DNA of 64,000 nucleotides from Apis mellifera (GCF_003254395.2 NC_037648.1:15613330-15677329); one strand, 5' to 3'. Shown: positions 51,829 to 64,000, numbered from the stretch's first letter. Program-made: numbers and translations. The notes: a model not told the origin generated them from the sequence alone.

Positions 51829-52960
51829 TATGTTAAATAAAATAATCAAAACTAAATCGTAATAAAAAATAATTTGAATAAAATAAAAGATGAAAAAATG
51901 TATTAAATCTAAATATTATAAATAAATATAAATATTTTATATCAAATTACGTTATTTGTGATAACATATTTAGGATTTTATATAATAAATAAGATTTATA
52001 TAGTATTATTAAAAATTTATTTAAAATAATTTATGATTATTATAATATCAGAAAACATTAGTACAAATTTTTTGATTGTATCTAATTGTATCTGTAATAA
52101 AAATTATTAAATCTTATTATTACATACCACGTATTCGACAATTCTTTTTAAAACTTTTAACCGCCGTTATTATTGCTTCTATATTCTTTTAAATAGATTT
52201 AAATAAAATAATTTTAAATTTCATAGCATATTATTCACTAAAAATAAAATTGAAATTAAAAAAAATAATTTTAATTAAAATATTAAAAGTATCAGAAATA
52301 CTTTTAAAAAAGATTTTAGATATTTAACCTTTCATTCGTTTCAAAGAATTTGAACTTTATTTGCTTATCTTATAAATTCAGTAGCTATAAATGATACAAT
52401 TTTATTGGCATAAATAACTTATTTTAATTTATAAATATAATTTTTAATTTCATGTTAAATTCATTACATAAATTATATTCAATTTATATTTTTTTTTTGT
52501 ACTTTCTATAATTAAATTGTATTTGTGGATACATATATATAAATATTCATGCAAATACAGCATAAGTATATATTTTAAATATTTTAAAGTATGCAATTAA
52601 ATACATGATAATTTAACATTATAAAAAAAAAAATGTATCGAATATTTATTTTGATATATGATTTTTAAATGAGATTTATTTATTTCAATAAGTTTTTTTT
52701 AATTGAATTAAGAACTTTTATTCTTATGTATTTTTTCTTTATAACTATATATTTTGTTATTTTTGAAAGTTTTAATTTTTTAATATCTAAATCGAAAATA
52801 AATAATACATGAAACTTTTTATTCATACAATAATAAATGTAATTATAGTTTGCATTCTGTATATGTTACATGTTATATGCACTATATTGATTTGATAGAG
52901 TGACGTAATTGTTGAGAATAGTTTATTACATTATTATTTAGATCAAGAAATTTATTCAAA
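51829..52960. promoter_or_regulatory. Divergent promoter region of the SDR gene and NDUFA1
   Basis: About 1.1 kb of strongly AT-rich DNA between the two starts, with no CpG-rich core. No further signal recognised. Confidence 0.45.
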
Positions 52961-53630
52961 ATGTGGTATATGACTTTACCACCAATAATTATAATAGCTG
53001 TATGTTCAGCATTACCAGCATATGTGGCACCATATATAACTAAATATTTTCACGGAAATGTAAGTAATTTTTCTAACATAACCTCAATATAACAACATTT
53101 AAATATTATTTAAATATTGAAATATTAATTAAAATTAAAAAATAAAATATTAATTAAAATTATAAATGAAGATAATATATAAAATAATGAAGATTACTAT
53201 TTAAATAATTACTATACAATAAATGTTTTTTTTTTAAATAAATAAATATAAATAATTTTTTTTTATAAATGAATGGTTTTATGAATATATTATCATATAT
53301 GTATTATTTGTTTATTTATTAAAATTTGTATAAATTCATTTTCCATTACTTTTTTCTCTTCGCTAATTTTTCTATATTTTATTACAGACGCAAACGAGAC
53401 TTTATACTACTCATTTAGAATTACTAGGATATTCTAGAGATTATGAACTAGGTGGTAATAAGCATTGGAATTTTAAGGTAAATAGAAATATATTATAAGT
53501 ATATAATGATTCATAATCTCTTCTATAATATATTATTATAATTAATAATTTTAAATTTAATTAATGTAAACAGATTTTTAATATAATTATTTTATTTTTT
53601 TAGGGTTTGGAATCCATTCCAGATAAATAA
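52961..53630 (+). CDS. NDUFA1: NADH dehydrogenase 1 alpha subcomplex subunit 1 (MWFE)
   Basis: Three exons (52961-53059, 53388-53477, 53604-53630) encode 71 residues; human NDUFA1 has 70. The start MWYMTLP resembles the family's MWFEILP. One membrane helix follows at about 8-27 (IIIIAVCSALPAYVAPYI), then a basic segment, the positions corresponding to the family's RDxxxxG (RDYELGG) and the near C-terminal KGLESI. It is an accessory subunit of mitochondrial complex I in the inner membrane. The last exon has only nine codons, and a long intron (53060-53387) separates the first two exons. The gene is too short and split to be found as one ORF. Confidence 0.93.
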
Positions 53631-55253
53631 AAGCATATTGGCTTATGCTATATTAAATAATATTCATTATTTTAGTGAAGTTATTATGTAAATCATATTG
53701 TAACATATATCATATTGTAACATATATAATGAAAAATGTAGTATAATTTCAGATTTTTTTTAATTCTCCTAATTATAAAAATTTATTATTTATTTTAAAA
53801 AAGTGCTATAATTATGTACAATTTAATTTAATTGTAAATACTCTTTGTAAATTTTATTAGAAATTTTAATGATAAATTATTATAACATAATAGTATTATA
53901 TCTTTAATATAAAATATAAAACAGAATATAGTACTATAAGAGTAATATCTTGATAATTGATATCATATAAACATATTTTATTTAAAATTTTATAATTTTA
54001 TTGATAAAAACTTAATCATACATCAATTTAATCAAACTTTTAATCATTATTTAATCTTTTCAGAAGCTAAAATATTATATAATTATATAATATTATAAAT
54101 AATAAATATATTTTGATTTAAATAATTTTTTATTGAAATTTTTTTTCTGAATATAACAATTATGATAAAAATATATACATATATTTGTACAATTATGTAA
54201 ATACAATATAGAATTCGAATGAAAAATTAATAATGCAAAATAGATTTATAAATAATATTTTTATTATCAGATAATCGAAAATGGAAAAAATAATATTTTT
54301 GCAAGAAAATTTTAATTTACTTTTATTACTATTTTTTTTTTATTTCCAATATTTTAGATCATTATATATCTCTGCATATCAAAATTTTTCCGATATTTAA
54401 AAGAATATTTAAAAGAGAAAAAAATTTCAAGTATTTCGAACAACGTATTTCATACTATTGTAGTTTAAAGTTCTGAACCCCTCGAAAATATATGTATAAG
54501 ATCGGTCCCTACGCTTAAAAAGAGATAATGGACAATAGACTGCCGAGGGGGCTGTTAGAGGGATACAGATCTTTGAACACGACATGAAAGTTACAGGTAT
54601 ACTATCCATATGTATATATATATATATGTTTTTTCATTAAAAATTGATGAAGAAAAAAGATAATAATACCTATTGCATTAATTAAATCAAAATATTCAAG
54701 TTTAAATAATATCAATTTTCAATAATCAATTTTTTGAAAAAAAAAAATATTTAATTAAATTAAATTATTAAAACATTTACAAAACGTATAATGATAGATC
54801 AATCATAAAATCGATAAAATCTTTGTCAATATTTTTCAAGAAAAATTCTAATAGATATAAAATAAATAAGATATGGTTAATTGCGATTGCATCAAAAAAT
54901 ATATGTGTCATCGATTACAATAATCTTTACTTTGATATAGAAAAGTACTTAAAATAATATATATTTAGTTTATACCAATCAAATTGACATAAAAAACAAA
55001 TCTGATTATGAAATTGATATTTATCGATTCTATTATTTCTCATTTAAGTACTGAAAATTTTTACGTGCAATCGATGTTAATCTTTCTGCTTCAAAAGTTA
55101 AACATTAGTCATAAATTCCTTTTATGATTGATGCTGATGTATCAAGCAGTTAATTTCTTTTGTTCTGTACTATACTTTTGTATATACTCATTTAGAAACT
55201 TAATTACCTGTCAACTTTTATCCATAGTATAAAGTATGCTTGCAATTTCAGCA
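53631..55253. other. 3' flank of NDUFA1 and AT-rich spacer
   Basis: AT-rich, with one less AT-rich block at 54470-54600. There a 3' splice-like site (TATTGTAG) and a donor-like GTTACAG/GTATAC bracket a segment with an ATG ORF of 19 codons. It does not join in phase to the candidate exon at 55254, so it is at best a non-coding exon. Confidence 0.4.
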
Positions 55254-55383
55254 TAATCACGAAAAACTGAGAAGAAAATCGGCCCTGTTCAAGATACCGC
55301 TTGGCGGCAGTCTAAGCTTCAGCTTTAAATCGGTTTTCGGTCTGAACGAGCGACCTCGCAGTCGAGTGCGAGACGCCGTGCAA
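55254..55383 (+). CDS. Candidate internal exon, unidentified basic protein
   Basis: After a good 3' splice site (TTGCAATTTCAG) the frame HNHEKLRRKSALFKIPLGGS continues through SFSFKSVFGLNERPRSRVR and reaches CAA/GTAACA at about 55383-55384. The stretch is clearly richer in G+C than its surroundings and has mixed third positions, as coding DNA does. No neighbouring exon joins it in phase. The nearest ORF (55816-56031) needs a different phase, and reading it in phase 0 gives a stop after 19 residues. Family unknown; could be chance. Confidence 0.35.
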
Positions 55384-58300
55384 GTAACATCGCGTTATAT
55401 GCCGCGTCCTTTTTCTTCACGATTTTTCCCTTAATTTTTTAATGGTTCATTCCTTCAAATTTTGCATCAACACACAGTTTCGAGACTCTTTAAGATCATT
55501 TTGGAAATAATTGAAAAGAACGTAAGGAACAATCGTTTAATTTGTTTACGCGGGAATTATTAAGAAATCGGACATATCTGTTCGGTATATTCGACCCTTT
55601 GAGCCTAAAGGCGAATACGGACGAGAAACAACAAAGCCAACAATAGAAAGTTGCGAAATTGCAATTTTATTTTTCAAGTTACGAAGAAATATGGATATAT
55701 TACAAGTTTTTTGACATCATTATTATTGTTTTTTCCTTTACTTATTTATCCTTTTCTAGTTGATTTAATTGTTTTATTATTTGTTCTAAAAGAAAGCAGT
55801 TGAATAGCATATTTAGTGGAAAGTGTATCGACGAAAGTTTCGAACGGCGTTCACGGCCAACCTGTTAGTCATGTGAGAACGGTAAAAACCATTCTGGCAG
55901 GAACTCTGGAAGAGCAGTTTCTCGGAAACGGCCGTCAGAATAGTAATAACGATGTAGTGAAACCTGCTTCTCGCCGAGCAAGGATACGCGTTGTTTCGAC
56001 GATCGTCCCTTTGATCGCTCGTGCGCTATAGTTCGTATGCCGTTTTCACGAACGGTACCTCTTTATTATACATATGTATGTGCAAAATGATATCGTTTTT
56101 AAAAAGACAGCATTCTTGCAATTGTTTCAACGCGATATTGTAAGACTATTGAACGTAACGAAAAGAACAAAAATAAGAGAATATTACTAGAAAGAAGTGA
56201 ATCATTTGTTCACGGACATGCAACTATTTTGCAACAGTTCTGGATGGCGCGGTAGAAAGGCAGGTAAGCGAAATTTTATCGACTTTTATTCATTTTATCA
56301 ATATAATCTTGCATTTGTTTCGAGAAATGAAAGAATGGATTGTTAGCTATTAGAAAGATATAATTATATATACATAATATATATATATATATATTAATCG
56401 GTACTTGGTATTATCTGTTTATTTTCTATTGTATTCATCTAACCTTTTCTTTTCCGTCTCATTCTCGATTACTCATTGCGAAAAGATTAACGTTGTTTCA
56501 TGGTATTCGAGACAGCATGTCATCACGCAAAAAGTAATGGAAAAAAATAATGCTGTTTTATGAAAAATTGATCTTTTCGCGCGTTATTTCTATGATTTGT
56601 TTTTTACTTGCATTCTTTCATCGTTTAATATCACAATATTGATTAATATCGATTAATATTTTTCGGTTCAACGTCATCGTACTCTTAATATTTTTAATAA
56701 TCGATCAATACTTGTCTCATTACGGCGAGTTCACGATAGAAGAGAGATTCTTTTCCCTTTATCGGTAGTTATTGGCGGAATCATGGCTCGTAAAATTTTA
56801 CACAGATTAATTATGTAGAAGATTGAAATTTCATTGAAACTAGATGCAAACAGGAAATTGAGGAGGATTAGCTCGACTCAAACTGTTTCAAGAGATTTTT
56901 TTATGCGTCAAATGACAAAGATCGGATCGTGGAAAGGTTTAAATTACTTTTTCTCGAGGGGAAAGGGAACCAGTCTCATCACGAGATTCCGCGTTATCGG
57001 TAAGGAAGTTAATCTCCGTTCTCTCGAACGTTGATAAATCGCACTCGTTGATAAACCGTGATGCCCTATCCCGAGCACGATTTTCCTAATCGCCGACAGC
57101 CATTTTCTAACAAACTGGTCGTTCGTTATGTAAACTCGTGGTTATTTCGTTATTCCACGACAAAATATAATCAGTCCCCCAATCCGATAAAAATGATAAT
57201 AAAAGTCTATAAAAAAAAAAAATATAGAAAAACATCTATGCAATAATTTGTTGTAATTACAAAATTATTAAAATGAAAATCTATTCCTGTATCTAAGCGT
57301 TAAATCCACGATAAAATCCTAAATCAGGAGTTCAAACCAGTCGAACGAGAAATGACAGACAATCTTTTAATTAAAATAATATTCGACCACGAATCGCGTT
57401 CACGCGTTCTCGTGTTATTCGTCAGATTCGTGCGCGTAATTAAAATTTTCATCACTTTGAATTCACGCGTGTACGTGTGCACCCTTTTACGCGTATTAAA
57501 TATTAAATTCACGGCACGCGTAAGCTTCGGGGGAAAAGATTCGTTAATTTTTATCCACCGTCCAACGACCTCGCTTTGCTTTCTGCAAATGGGACTCATG
57601 AAGTGAAACTTTTTCAAGAAAATAACGTATATAGTAGAGTTAGATTTAACGTTTCAACTTTTTCAAAGATATACTCGGGCATATATAAAGATAAACATTA
57701 CTTAACGACGAGTAAAGGAAAAGGAACAAGCGATGCAACGTTATCGGATCGTTCGAGTGGACTTTTTCTAATCTTCGTCGAGCTAGATGATGCGATTTCG
57801 AATCGTTGCGCCTCTCCTCGTGTATCGTGTAAAAGAATAGCAACAACTTGCATTTCCGTTCAAATCGTTCGAGTGTGTTGGCAACAAGGGGGGAAGGGGA
57901 GGGGTTTCCATGTACCGGTAAACATACGCGCATCTCGTTCGCCTATTTAAACACATAATTAAACAACATTGCATCACGGATAAATGCAATAATCCTTGCG
58001 CATTGGTTTCCCAACGCGTTCACGAGTAACGCTTTGCTTCATAATTGCTTTTGCTTCATTGTGCAATGCGATCGGTTCGCGTTGCGCGCATCGGACCTCC
58101 CCGCCCCCCCCCCATTCCCTCTCCCCGCCATTGTCTCTCCGACCACAACCGGACCTATACTTTTCCTTCTTCGAACGGCATTGCTTCCCCCTTTAAAACG
58201 ACTCGACCTCGCAACCCCGTCATCCTTCTTTCCTCCAACCGAATCCCTCGGTCTCCATTCTTCTCGATCCATCTCGATCCTTCCCGCTTCCCATTCTGAC

Positions 58301-58409
58301 AAATTTAAGCGCACCTGGAACGAATCGGGGCGGCAGATGTTCTCCGAATTTCGTTCGAACGTTGTTCTTTTCTCAGGTAACGAAGTCACTTTTACGATCT
58401 TACGCGACG

Positions 58410-58412
<3 letters not shown>

Positions 58413-58474
<62 letters not shown>

Positions 58475-58477
58475 AAA

Positions 58478-58546
<69 letters not shown>

Positions 58547-58617
58547 ATATTCGCGCGTGTGTGTGTGTGTCCATATTCGCGCGTGTGTATTCGTGTGTAT
58601 ATGTGTGAATGCACATG

Positions 58618-58668
<51 letters not shown>

Positions 58669-58780
58669 ATATTCGCGCGTGTGTGTGTGTGTCCATATTC
58701 GCGCGTGTGTATTCGTGTGTATATGTGTGAATGCACATGATTTTGTGTGTGTGTGTGTGTGTGGTTGTGTGTACACGTGA

Positions 58781-58851
<71 letters not shown>

Positions 58852-58857
58852 ACGTGA

Positions 58858-58913
<56 letters not shown>
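58413..58913. repeat. Compound (CT)n-(GT)n satellite with duplicated 122-bp unit
   Basis: A (CT)n run at 58413-58473 is followed by about 430 bp of GT repeats interrupted by CCATATTCGCGCG islands. The block starting at 58545 recurs at 58667, an offset of 122 bp, with at least 98 identical bases including both CCATATTCGCGCG copies and GTGAATGCACATGATTTTG. Two further CACGTGATTTGTG islands lie at about 58776 and 58852. Confidence 0.95.
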
Positions 58914-58918
<5 letters not shown>

Positions 58919-59720
58919 TCTTCTTCATCGAATCTCGATCGAGTCCAAGTTTATCGAGGCCGCCAATCAAAATCCTTCATTGCGAGTTCATTTTATCGGA
59001 ATTATCCGCTTTTGTTATTTTCATCGTTCGTTCATTCATAGATATAGAAAAATTTGAACGAATTCGCACGTTTCATCGAGAATTTGACCCTTTTTTTTTT
59101 TTTGGTATCGTATCGAAAATTCGGATAAATTGTCTTTTTACACGGGGGGGGAGGGGGCCCTCTTTGTCGTTAAATCGCGGCCGATCGGTATCTCGGGATC
59201 CACGGGGATCCGCTGCAAATTGGTAATTTCGTTTTCAGAAACGAGATAAAGTTTTTTTTAAAACCTGTCTTTCCAATGTTTTCGCTCGGTCTATTTGTCG
59301 AACGGTTTCGAGTACTGGAGATATCTCTTATAATTGCGTATCACCGGCCGATCAAGAACGAGTGTTATCGACACACAATTGATGTTGTAAACCGTACCGA
59401 ACTTACTCGAGCACACACACACGATCAAATGATACACACAATAACGAATTATTAACATCATTATTCCTTCTCGCGCGGAAAGAAGAGTCTCGAAATTCGG
59501 GTTCCTTTTTTTTTGATTCTCGCACCGAATTAAATCTCATTCCTCATCGAACCGAATCGGAAAAACCGAATTCAAAGTATTCAAATTAATCAGCGACCGG
59601 TGTACCGGCTCTTGTTAAAATTCTCCCCGCGAATTAAAAAAAAGTTTCGTTTCACCGTGAAATTGAATCAGTCTGTTTTATGAAAACGATTTCCTTTCGG
59701 GAATTTCAAACGTTGGAGAC

Positions 59721-59730
59721 CGCGCGCGCG

Positions 59731-59767
<37 letters not shown>

Positions 59768-59772
59768 ATATA
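59721..59772. repeat. (CG)5-(TA)n compound microsatellite
   Basis: Ten bases of alternating CG at 59721-59730 run directly into a TA repeat to about 59759, followed by TATG and TA units. It is alternating purine-pyrimidine throughout. Confidence 0.9.
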
Positions 59773-60692
59773 TCTCGATAATATCATCGTGAAAATATTG
59801 CTTCAATTTGCGAAACGAACGTTATAAATAATATACGATATCCTGCAACTTGTGTTTCTTTTCGCACAATTTTCTTCTGTTTATTTTCCATTTTGACGGT
59901 TTTTAAAATTCGCGAAACTTCCTCGAACCGATAGTTAAACCCGCGGTTATCCGTCGAAGAAAGCGGGACAATTTTCGGTAGAAAATAGAATTAAATACGT
60001 ATAACGTACCCTCGATTCCGTTGTTTCATTATTACCGGCCGTTAATTACGGTTCCCCGCTTTCGATTAATCATCCATATTATCCGATCGAAATTGAAATT
60101 GAGCCGCGATAACCGCGATAATCGCGCCACTTTCTTCCACGATTTACCTTGGCCAGAAGTGCGTCCGGCTTATTATGGCGGAATGTTGCCTTCCGCGTTA
60201 ATCCCATCATCCGTAGCGCGTGTATTTAGGCGATAAACGAGTTTACCGCCATTATAACCGACCGTGTCGTTAAACTGCGTGAAACCTAGTGAACGCGGCC
60301 GCGCTATGATTTTCTAAAAGCCGTAAATTTAATCGCGCGATAATTAAACGGAGATCGCTTCTACTTTCTTACACACCTTCTCGAGGCTCGAGAAAAATAT
60401 ATTCGTAAGACTCTCTTCTCGAAAATCCGAACGTGTGATTCCAATCCGTAGGAAGAATTTATCGAGAATAAAGGAAAGAGAAAAAAGAGGGGAGGGGGGG
60501 TGAGATGGATGTATAAGCAATGGCAGATTTCCCCATTCTCTCGTTTAGAAACGCAACGAGATAGAGAGAGGGAGGGTTCGGTGCCAGCGGGTCGGAATCG
60601 ATGTTCCAGTTAAAACTGCACGCGGCATGTTAATGAGCGTTAATGGAAGACTAACGCGGGCATCGAGAGCTACGGAAAACGAGAATGTAGTG

Positions 60693-60700
<8 letters not shown>

Positions 60701-60735
<35 letters not shown>
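60701..60735. repeat. (AG)n microsatellite
   Basis: Pure AG dinucleotide run of about 35 bp. Confidence 0.95.
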
Positions 60736-60738
<3 letters not shown>

Positions 60739-63151
60739 CCAGCGAAGAAATAATTACGTAGTTCCTTTCGACGACGCCATCGTTTTCGGCGATTCTATTC
60801 CTTTTTTGAATTAGCGAAGAATTTCATTCAGGGAATTAGTCGGCATATCGAGTTAAACCGAAAGTTGAAACTTAAATCCTTATCGAGTTTTATAACTCGC
60901 GATAAATTTAAAAATGGTTAAGTCCATCTCTATGTATCTAAAAGGAGCGTCAAGGCCTCTTTCGATAGGTGAAAGATATAGGTTGAACGTAATAGTTTTA
61001 CGAACGCCAGGCAACTACGGATTTTTCTCGTCGAAGCGAGCGCCATCCTCTGCGTATCGTACAGTTGAAACATCGCGAAACACGAGCACAACGCGCCCAA
61101 TCAGTGCTCTACTGTTCCCCGAGCAGATCCGAATAACGAATACGATAAATTTCTGAGAAACTCGTTTCCCTAACTCCATCGCATCGAGATTTCATCTATG
61201 CGAGCAGGTTTCAAGGTTGTGTTGTTAAGAATGCAATGCGATCCATCTCGATTCATCGATCGCGAGCGAACGTTGGCAAAATGCTAAATCAACGGAGTCG
61301 CGACACGTGACTCGAGCTAACTTTTTCGCTAGCCGTTGGTATTTGCTCGTCAATTATTACGATCATTTCCATCGATCCGTTAATTATCAATTTTTCTACT
61401 GTCTTTTATGTCACTTCACAGCAACTTTTTTCGCGCGAGAAATAGAACGAATCACTTTTTCTATATATCTTCGCTTTTCTTAAGGTTTATTCCTTTAAGC
61501 TTTTACGTTCGAAGAGATAGCTATTTAACTTTGCCACATTCGATGAGCCTCGTCGCGTATCGGATTATCGAACAACGCTTCGGATTCTACTTTCGCAATC
61601 GGTCGATTAATCCGTGTTAAGACTTTGCACAACTGGATATGCGTTTCTTTTCATCGAGACGTACAGCTGGACTACTCTATTGTCGTTCGCAAAAATAGAC
61701 GGTCCCTGGAACTTGTTCGGCTGCGATGGAAATGTAGTGCAACGCCGTGGACGGATATAAACGGAATGAGAAGAAATTCAGGTTTTTGGCGATGTCGGTG
61801 CTAATGTAAGCGGAAGAAAAAAAAAAAAAGTCGAGCTCGATTTCTTCTACCCTGTTTAAATTTAGCCTATGAGCGCGTCCTTCAATTTAATCCGCTCTTC
61901 TTGACCCAAAAGCGTTTTCATCCTCGCGTAAAGACTACCAACGAACGTATTACTACACGACGTAGCAATTATTAATGGCCCGTTAAGAAGGATGAAATTC
62001 GTTCTTTTTTATCCGTCTAACGTTCGCTTTGTTTCCGTTCAAACACGCGTGAATACGTAGATGGCGCTTCGAAACTAACCTCAAAAGTTGCTCGATGTAT
62101 ATTCAGCGTAGTGCGAAATTCTTGTCATTTTGTTCGAAACGTCGTTGCTTGGTTTTTCAGTTTACGGGATAGATTCGTGCAATTTCGACAGAGATATCGG
62201 ATCAGAGATTTTGTCGAGGAGGCGAAGGATTGAAAAGAACGACACACCGAGGAACGTTCCATCGCATTCTCTCCTCTATTTGATCCGATTGATTCCACTC
62301 TGATATGGAATACATTATTAATATCGAGTGTCACCACGGCATCTCGATATCGAATGTCTCGACTGCGGGAGGAGGAGGAGGAGGAGGAAAGTCTTCGAGC
62401 TTGCGACCGTTCCACATTTTCAACTATATTTATTTATTATGCGCTGATAATAATTCCAACAGAAGGAGAACTTCTTATGAAAAAAGATCCGACGATATTC
62501 TCTCGGACAAAGCACGATGAAAGATTTAAAATAGGTAGGTAGCTATTCGCTTGCCACGGAGAATATTTCACCGTTGAAATTTAATAATTTAAACGTAATC
62601 TCGACGTTTCTTTTCCTTCGTTTTCTCCTCCTTTCAAGATTGCGCCGTATACACGTCGGATGATTTCCTTTCTATCGTCGTTTGGATCGGAATTAACGAA
62701 AATATCCCATTATATACTTTTACTCTCGTCCCATTCGAAATAGGTTAATCGATACCTCTTTACCGCTCTTTTGCATCTTTGATTACGATCGAGCCCGAAT
62801 TTATCTTCCAATTATCTTCTCATCGAATTGCAAATTTGCAAATCAATCGCGCGATTTTTATCCTATCGATTCAATCTTCTTTTTACTATCTTTCGAGTTC
62901 GCGAACGAGTTTACGAACGAATCGATCCAGGAGGAGGATGTAATCGTTCGTTGGAAAAACACGGAGGGGGGATAAAATTGATGGCGGATAAACGCGTACG
63001 CGGCAATCGAGCACATCGAATAGTGAATTTCAGAAGGTTTCGACGTCGCGGGTGTTAGTGCTTTTAGGGAAGGAGTGGGGGGGAGAGGAAGAGCTGGCCT
63101 TTCACAACGGTCGAGAGCACGAAATTCCGCGGGTTCATTTGTCCAAGTCGG

Positions 63152-63261
63152 ATGAGAGAGAGCTCGGCAATGGATACACACGTGCACAATATATCCACCA
63201 AGCTGGAGAATATTTATGAAGCTTCGCGGAAGATGAATGAGAAATCGGTCGCGAAAGCTTT
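63152..63261 (+). CDS. Candidate first coding exon, unidentified gene
   Basis: Two in-frame ATGs (63152 and 63170) begin a frame reading MDTHVHNISTKLENIYEAS, then RKMNEKSVAKA, and ending in phase 2 at a good donor (TT/GTGAGT at 63262). The peptide is hydrophilic and probably helical, and its codons look non-random. The frame is open upstream as well, so the exon could begin earlier than 63152. The rest of the gene would lie beyond the window. I do not recognise the family. Confidence 0.4.
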
Positions 63262-64000
63262 GTGAGTCCTCTGTGCTCTGTTCATCTGGAACGCGTCAAA
63301 CGTTCCTCCAGAGAGACGTTGTTTCGTCACGTTTCTAATGATCTACCTCGCCTTCGGGGAATCGTATCGGCTCGTATGAAACGATCCGTTTCGATTCCGA
63401 AGATTTTTCCTTCGCTTTTGCACGCGAATCAAGAAAAACCCTATCTTTCCCATCTCATTCGATTCGATCATTTCGAGCAGTTTTCGCAAAAATAATAAAT
63501 CCCTTCTGTGATCCAAAATTTTCCAAAATTTTTAATAATCGAAATTTTCATCGATAATTTTAATTACCGTGTTCAAATGATTGGTACGAATATAAATATC
63601 GTTCGAAATTTTTACAAACGACGATTTAATAAACCGTTGTAACGAAAACTTGAAAGCGGTTATAAATTCCCGACGAAAGATAACCGATATGTCGGTTTAC
63701 TTGGCGCTCCACGTGTGCGCAAACTCGTGTTACGAAGTAACAAAAATTATCGCGTTAATCGGAGAGCCACGGAGAGCTCGAACAAACGTGTCTTCGCATC
63801 GAGATTCTCTGATCTGGATAATTAATAATCGTACGATTAACGTGTTGTTGTTGTAATTGAAGCTTTTGAAATAATTAAATGCGTGTTACACCGCGGTTAA
63901 AACGAGTTAAACCGTTTCTCGGCCGTCTCTCTCTCTCTCTTTGCACGCGATCTTTTCTCTCTCGCGTGCGACTCGTTGCCGGTGAAAGCTAGCAGGTAAT
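63262..64000. other. No supported feature; probable intron
   Basis: If the preceding exon is real, this is its first intron. It ends in a CT-rich stretch (63925-63965) and CTAGCAGGTAAT at the window end, where AG/GTAAT resembles a donor. Nothing else is supported. Confidence 0.35.

Larger units (their letters stand above)
55384..63151. other. CpG-rich, repeat-rich region without confident genes
   Basis: Probably intronic or intergenic DNA of a large gene beyond the window. It contains short ORFs at 55816-56031 and at 56218-56263 (ATG to a perfect GCAG/GTAAGC donor), the compound CT/GT satellite at 58413-58913, CG/TA and GA microsatellites, and an AGATGGCGC motif at 62059-62067. Long ORFs across 58039-58970 are translations of the repeats. 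Confidence 0.5.

Noticed and set aside
58039..58970. Long ORFs on both strands over the GT/CT repeat
   Set aside because: They translate to Cys-Val, Thr-His and Ser-Leu or Arg-Glu dipeptide runs. The open frame is a consequence of a repeat without stops, not coding evidence.
60914..61156. 80-codon plus-strand ORF starting MVKSISMYLKGASRP
   Set aside because: Fits a chance ORF in CpG-rich DNA; no splice borders, no family resemblance and no supporting neighbours.

Overview
The window looks like nuclear DNA of an insect, most probably a bee close to Apis. The reasons are split genes with short introns (often 60-100 bp) and GT-AG borders, a very AT-rich core beside CpG-rich flanks, many AT, CT and GT microsatellites, and proteins that read as insect orthologues (Akt, Sec5, Symplekin, NDUFA1). 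Species assignment is inference. No bacterial-type operon, CRISPR array, virus-like or recognisable transposon gene was seen.

Layout. 1-13 kb: a minus-strand gene (or two) with a PDZ module (exons 11.45-10.6 kb) and a polyglutamine protein of unknown identity (exons 5.02-1.8 kb). Its 3' end is not resolved. 14-27 kb: a compact gene cluster with ACP7 purple acid phosphatase (+), Akt kinase (-), exocyst Sec5 (+) and CLPTM1L (-). 29-31 kb: a single-pass membrane protein (-) that I do not recognise. 31-41 kb: gene-poor, with tRNA-Arg(ACG) (-) at 38.7 kb and tRNA-Ile(AAT) (-) at 41.5 kb. 42-53.6 kb: a second compact cluster with ketohexokinase (-), Symplekin (+), an SDR-family protein (-) whose catalytic residues are lost, and NDUFA1 (+). 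54-64 kb: CpG-rich, repeat-rich DNA with a few candidate exons of unidentified genes and a large CT/GT satellite at 58.4-58.9 kb.

Exon models for the eight confident genes were built by hand from ORFs, splice sites and phase. Each gives an uninterrupted coding sequence divisible by three, and lengths agree with the families where a comparison was possible: ACP7 438 aa, Akt 544, Sec5 891, CLPTM1L 530, membrane protein 397, KHK 384, Symplekin 1111, SDR 315, NDUFA1 71. The two clusters alternate strand strictly, so neighbours share divergent promoter regions (Akt/Sec5, KHK/Symplekin, SDR/NDUFA1) or convergent 3' ends (ACP7/Akt, Sec5/CLPTM1L, Symplekin/SDR). The genes are functionally unrelated housekeeping genes: signalling, secretion, membrane lipid or trafficking, mRNA 3' processing, respiration and sugar metabolism. 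The most interesting items are the SDR pseudoenzyme, two phase-compatible alternative first exons in the PDZ/polyQ locus, an upstream ORF overlapping the Akt start, and repeated CTCF-like motifs.
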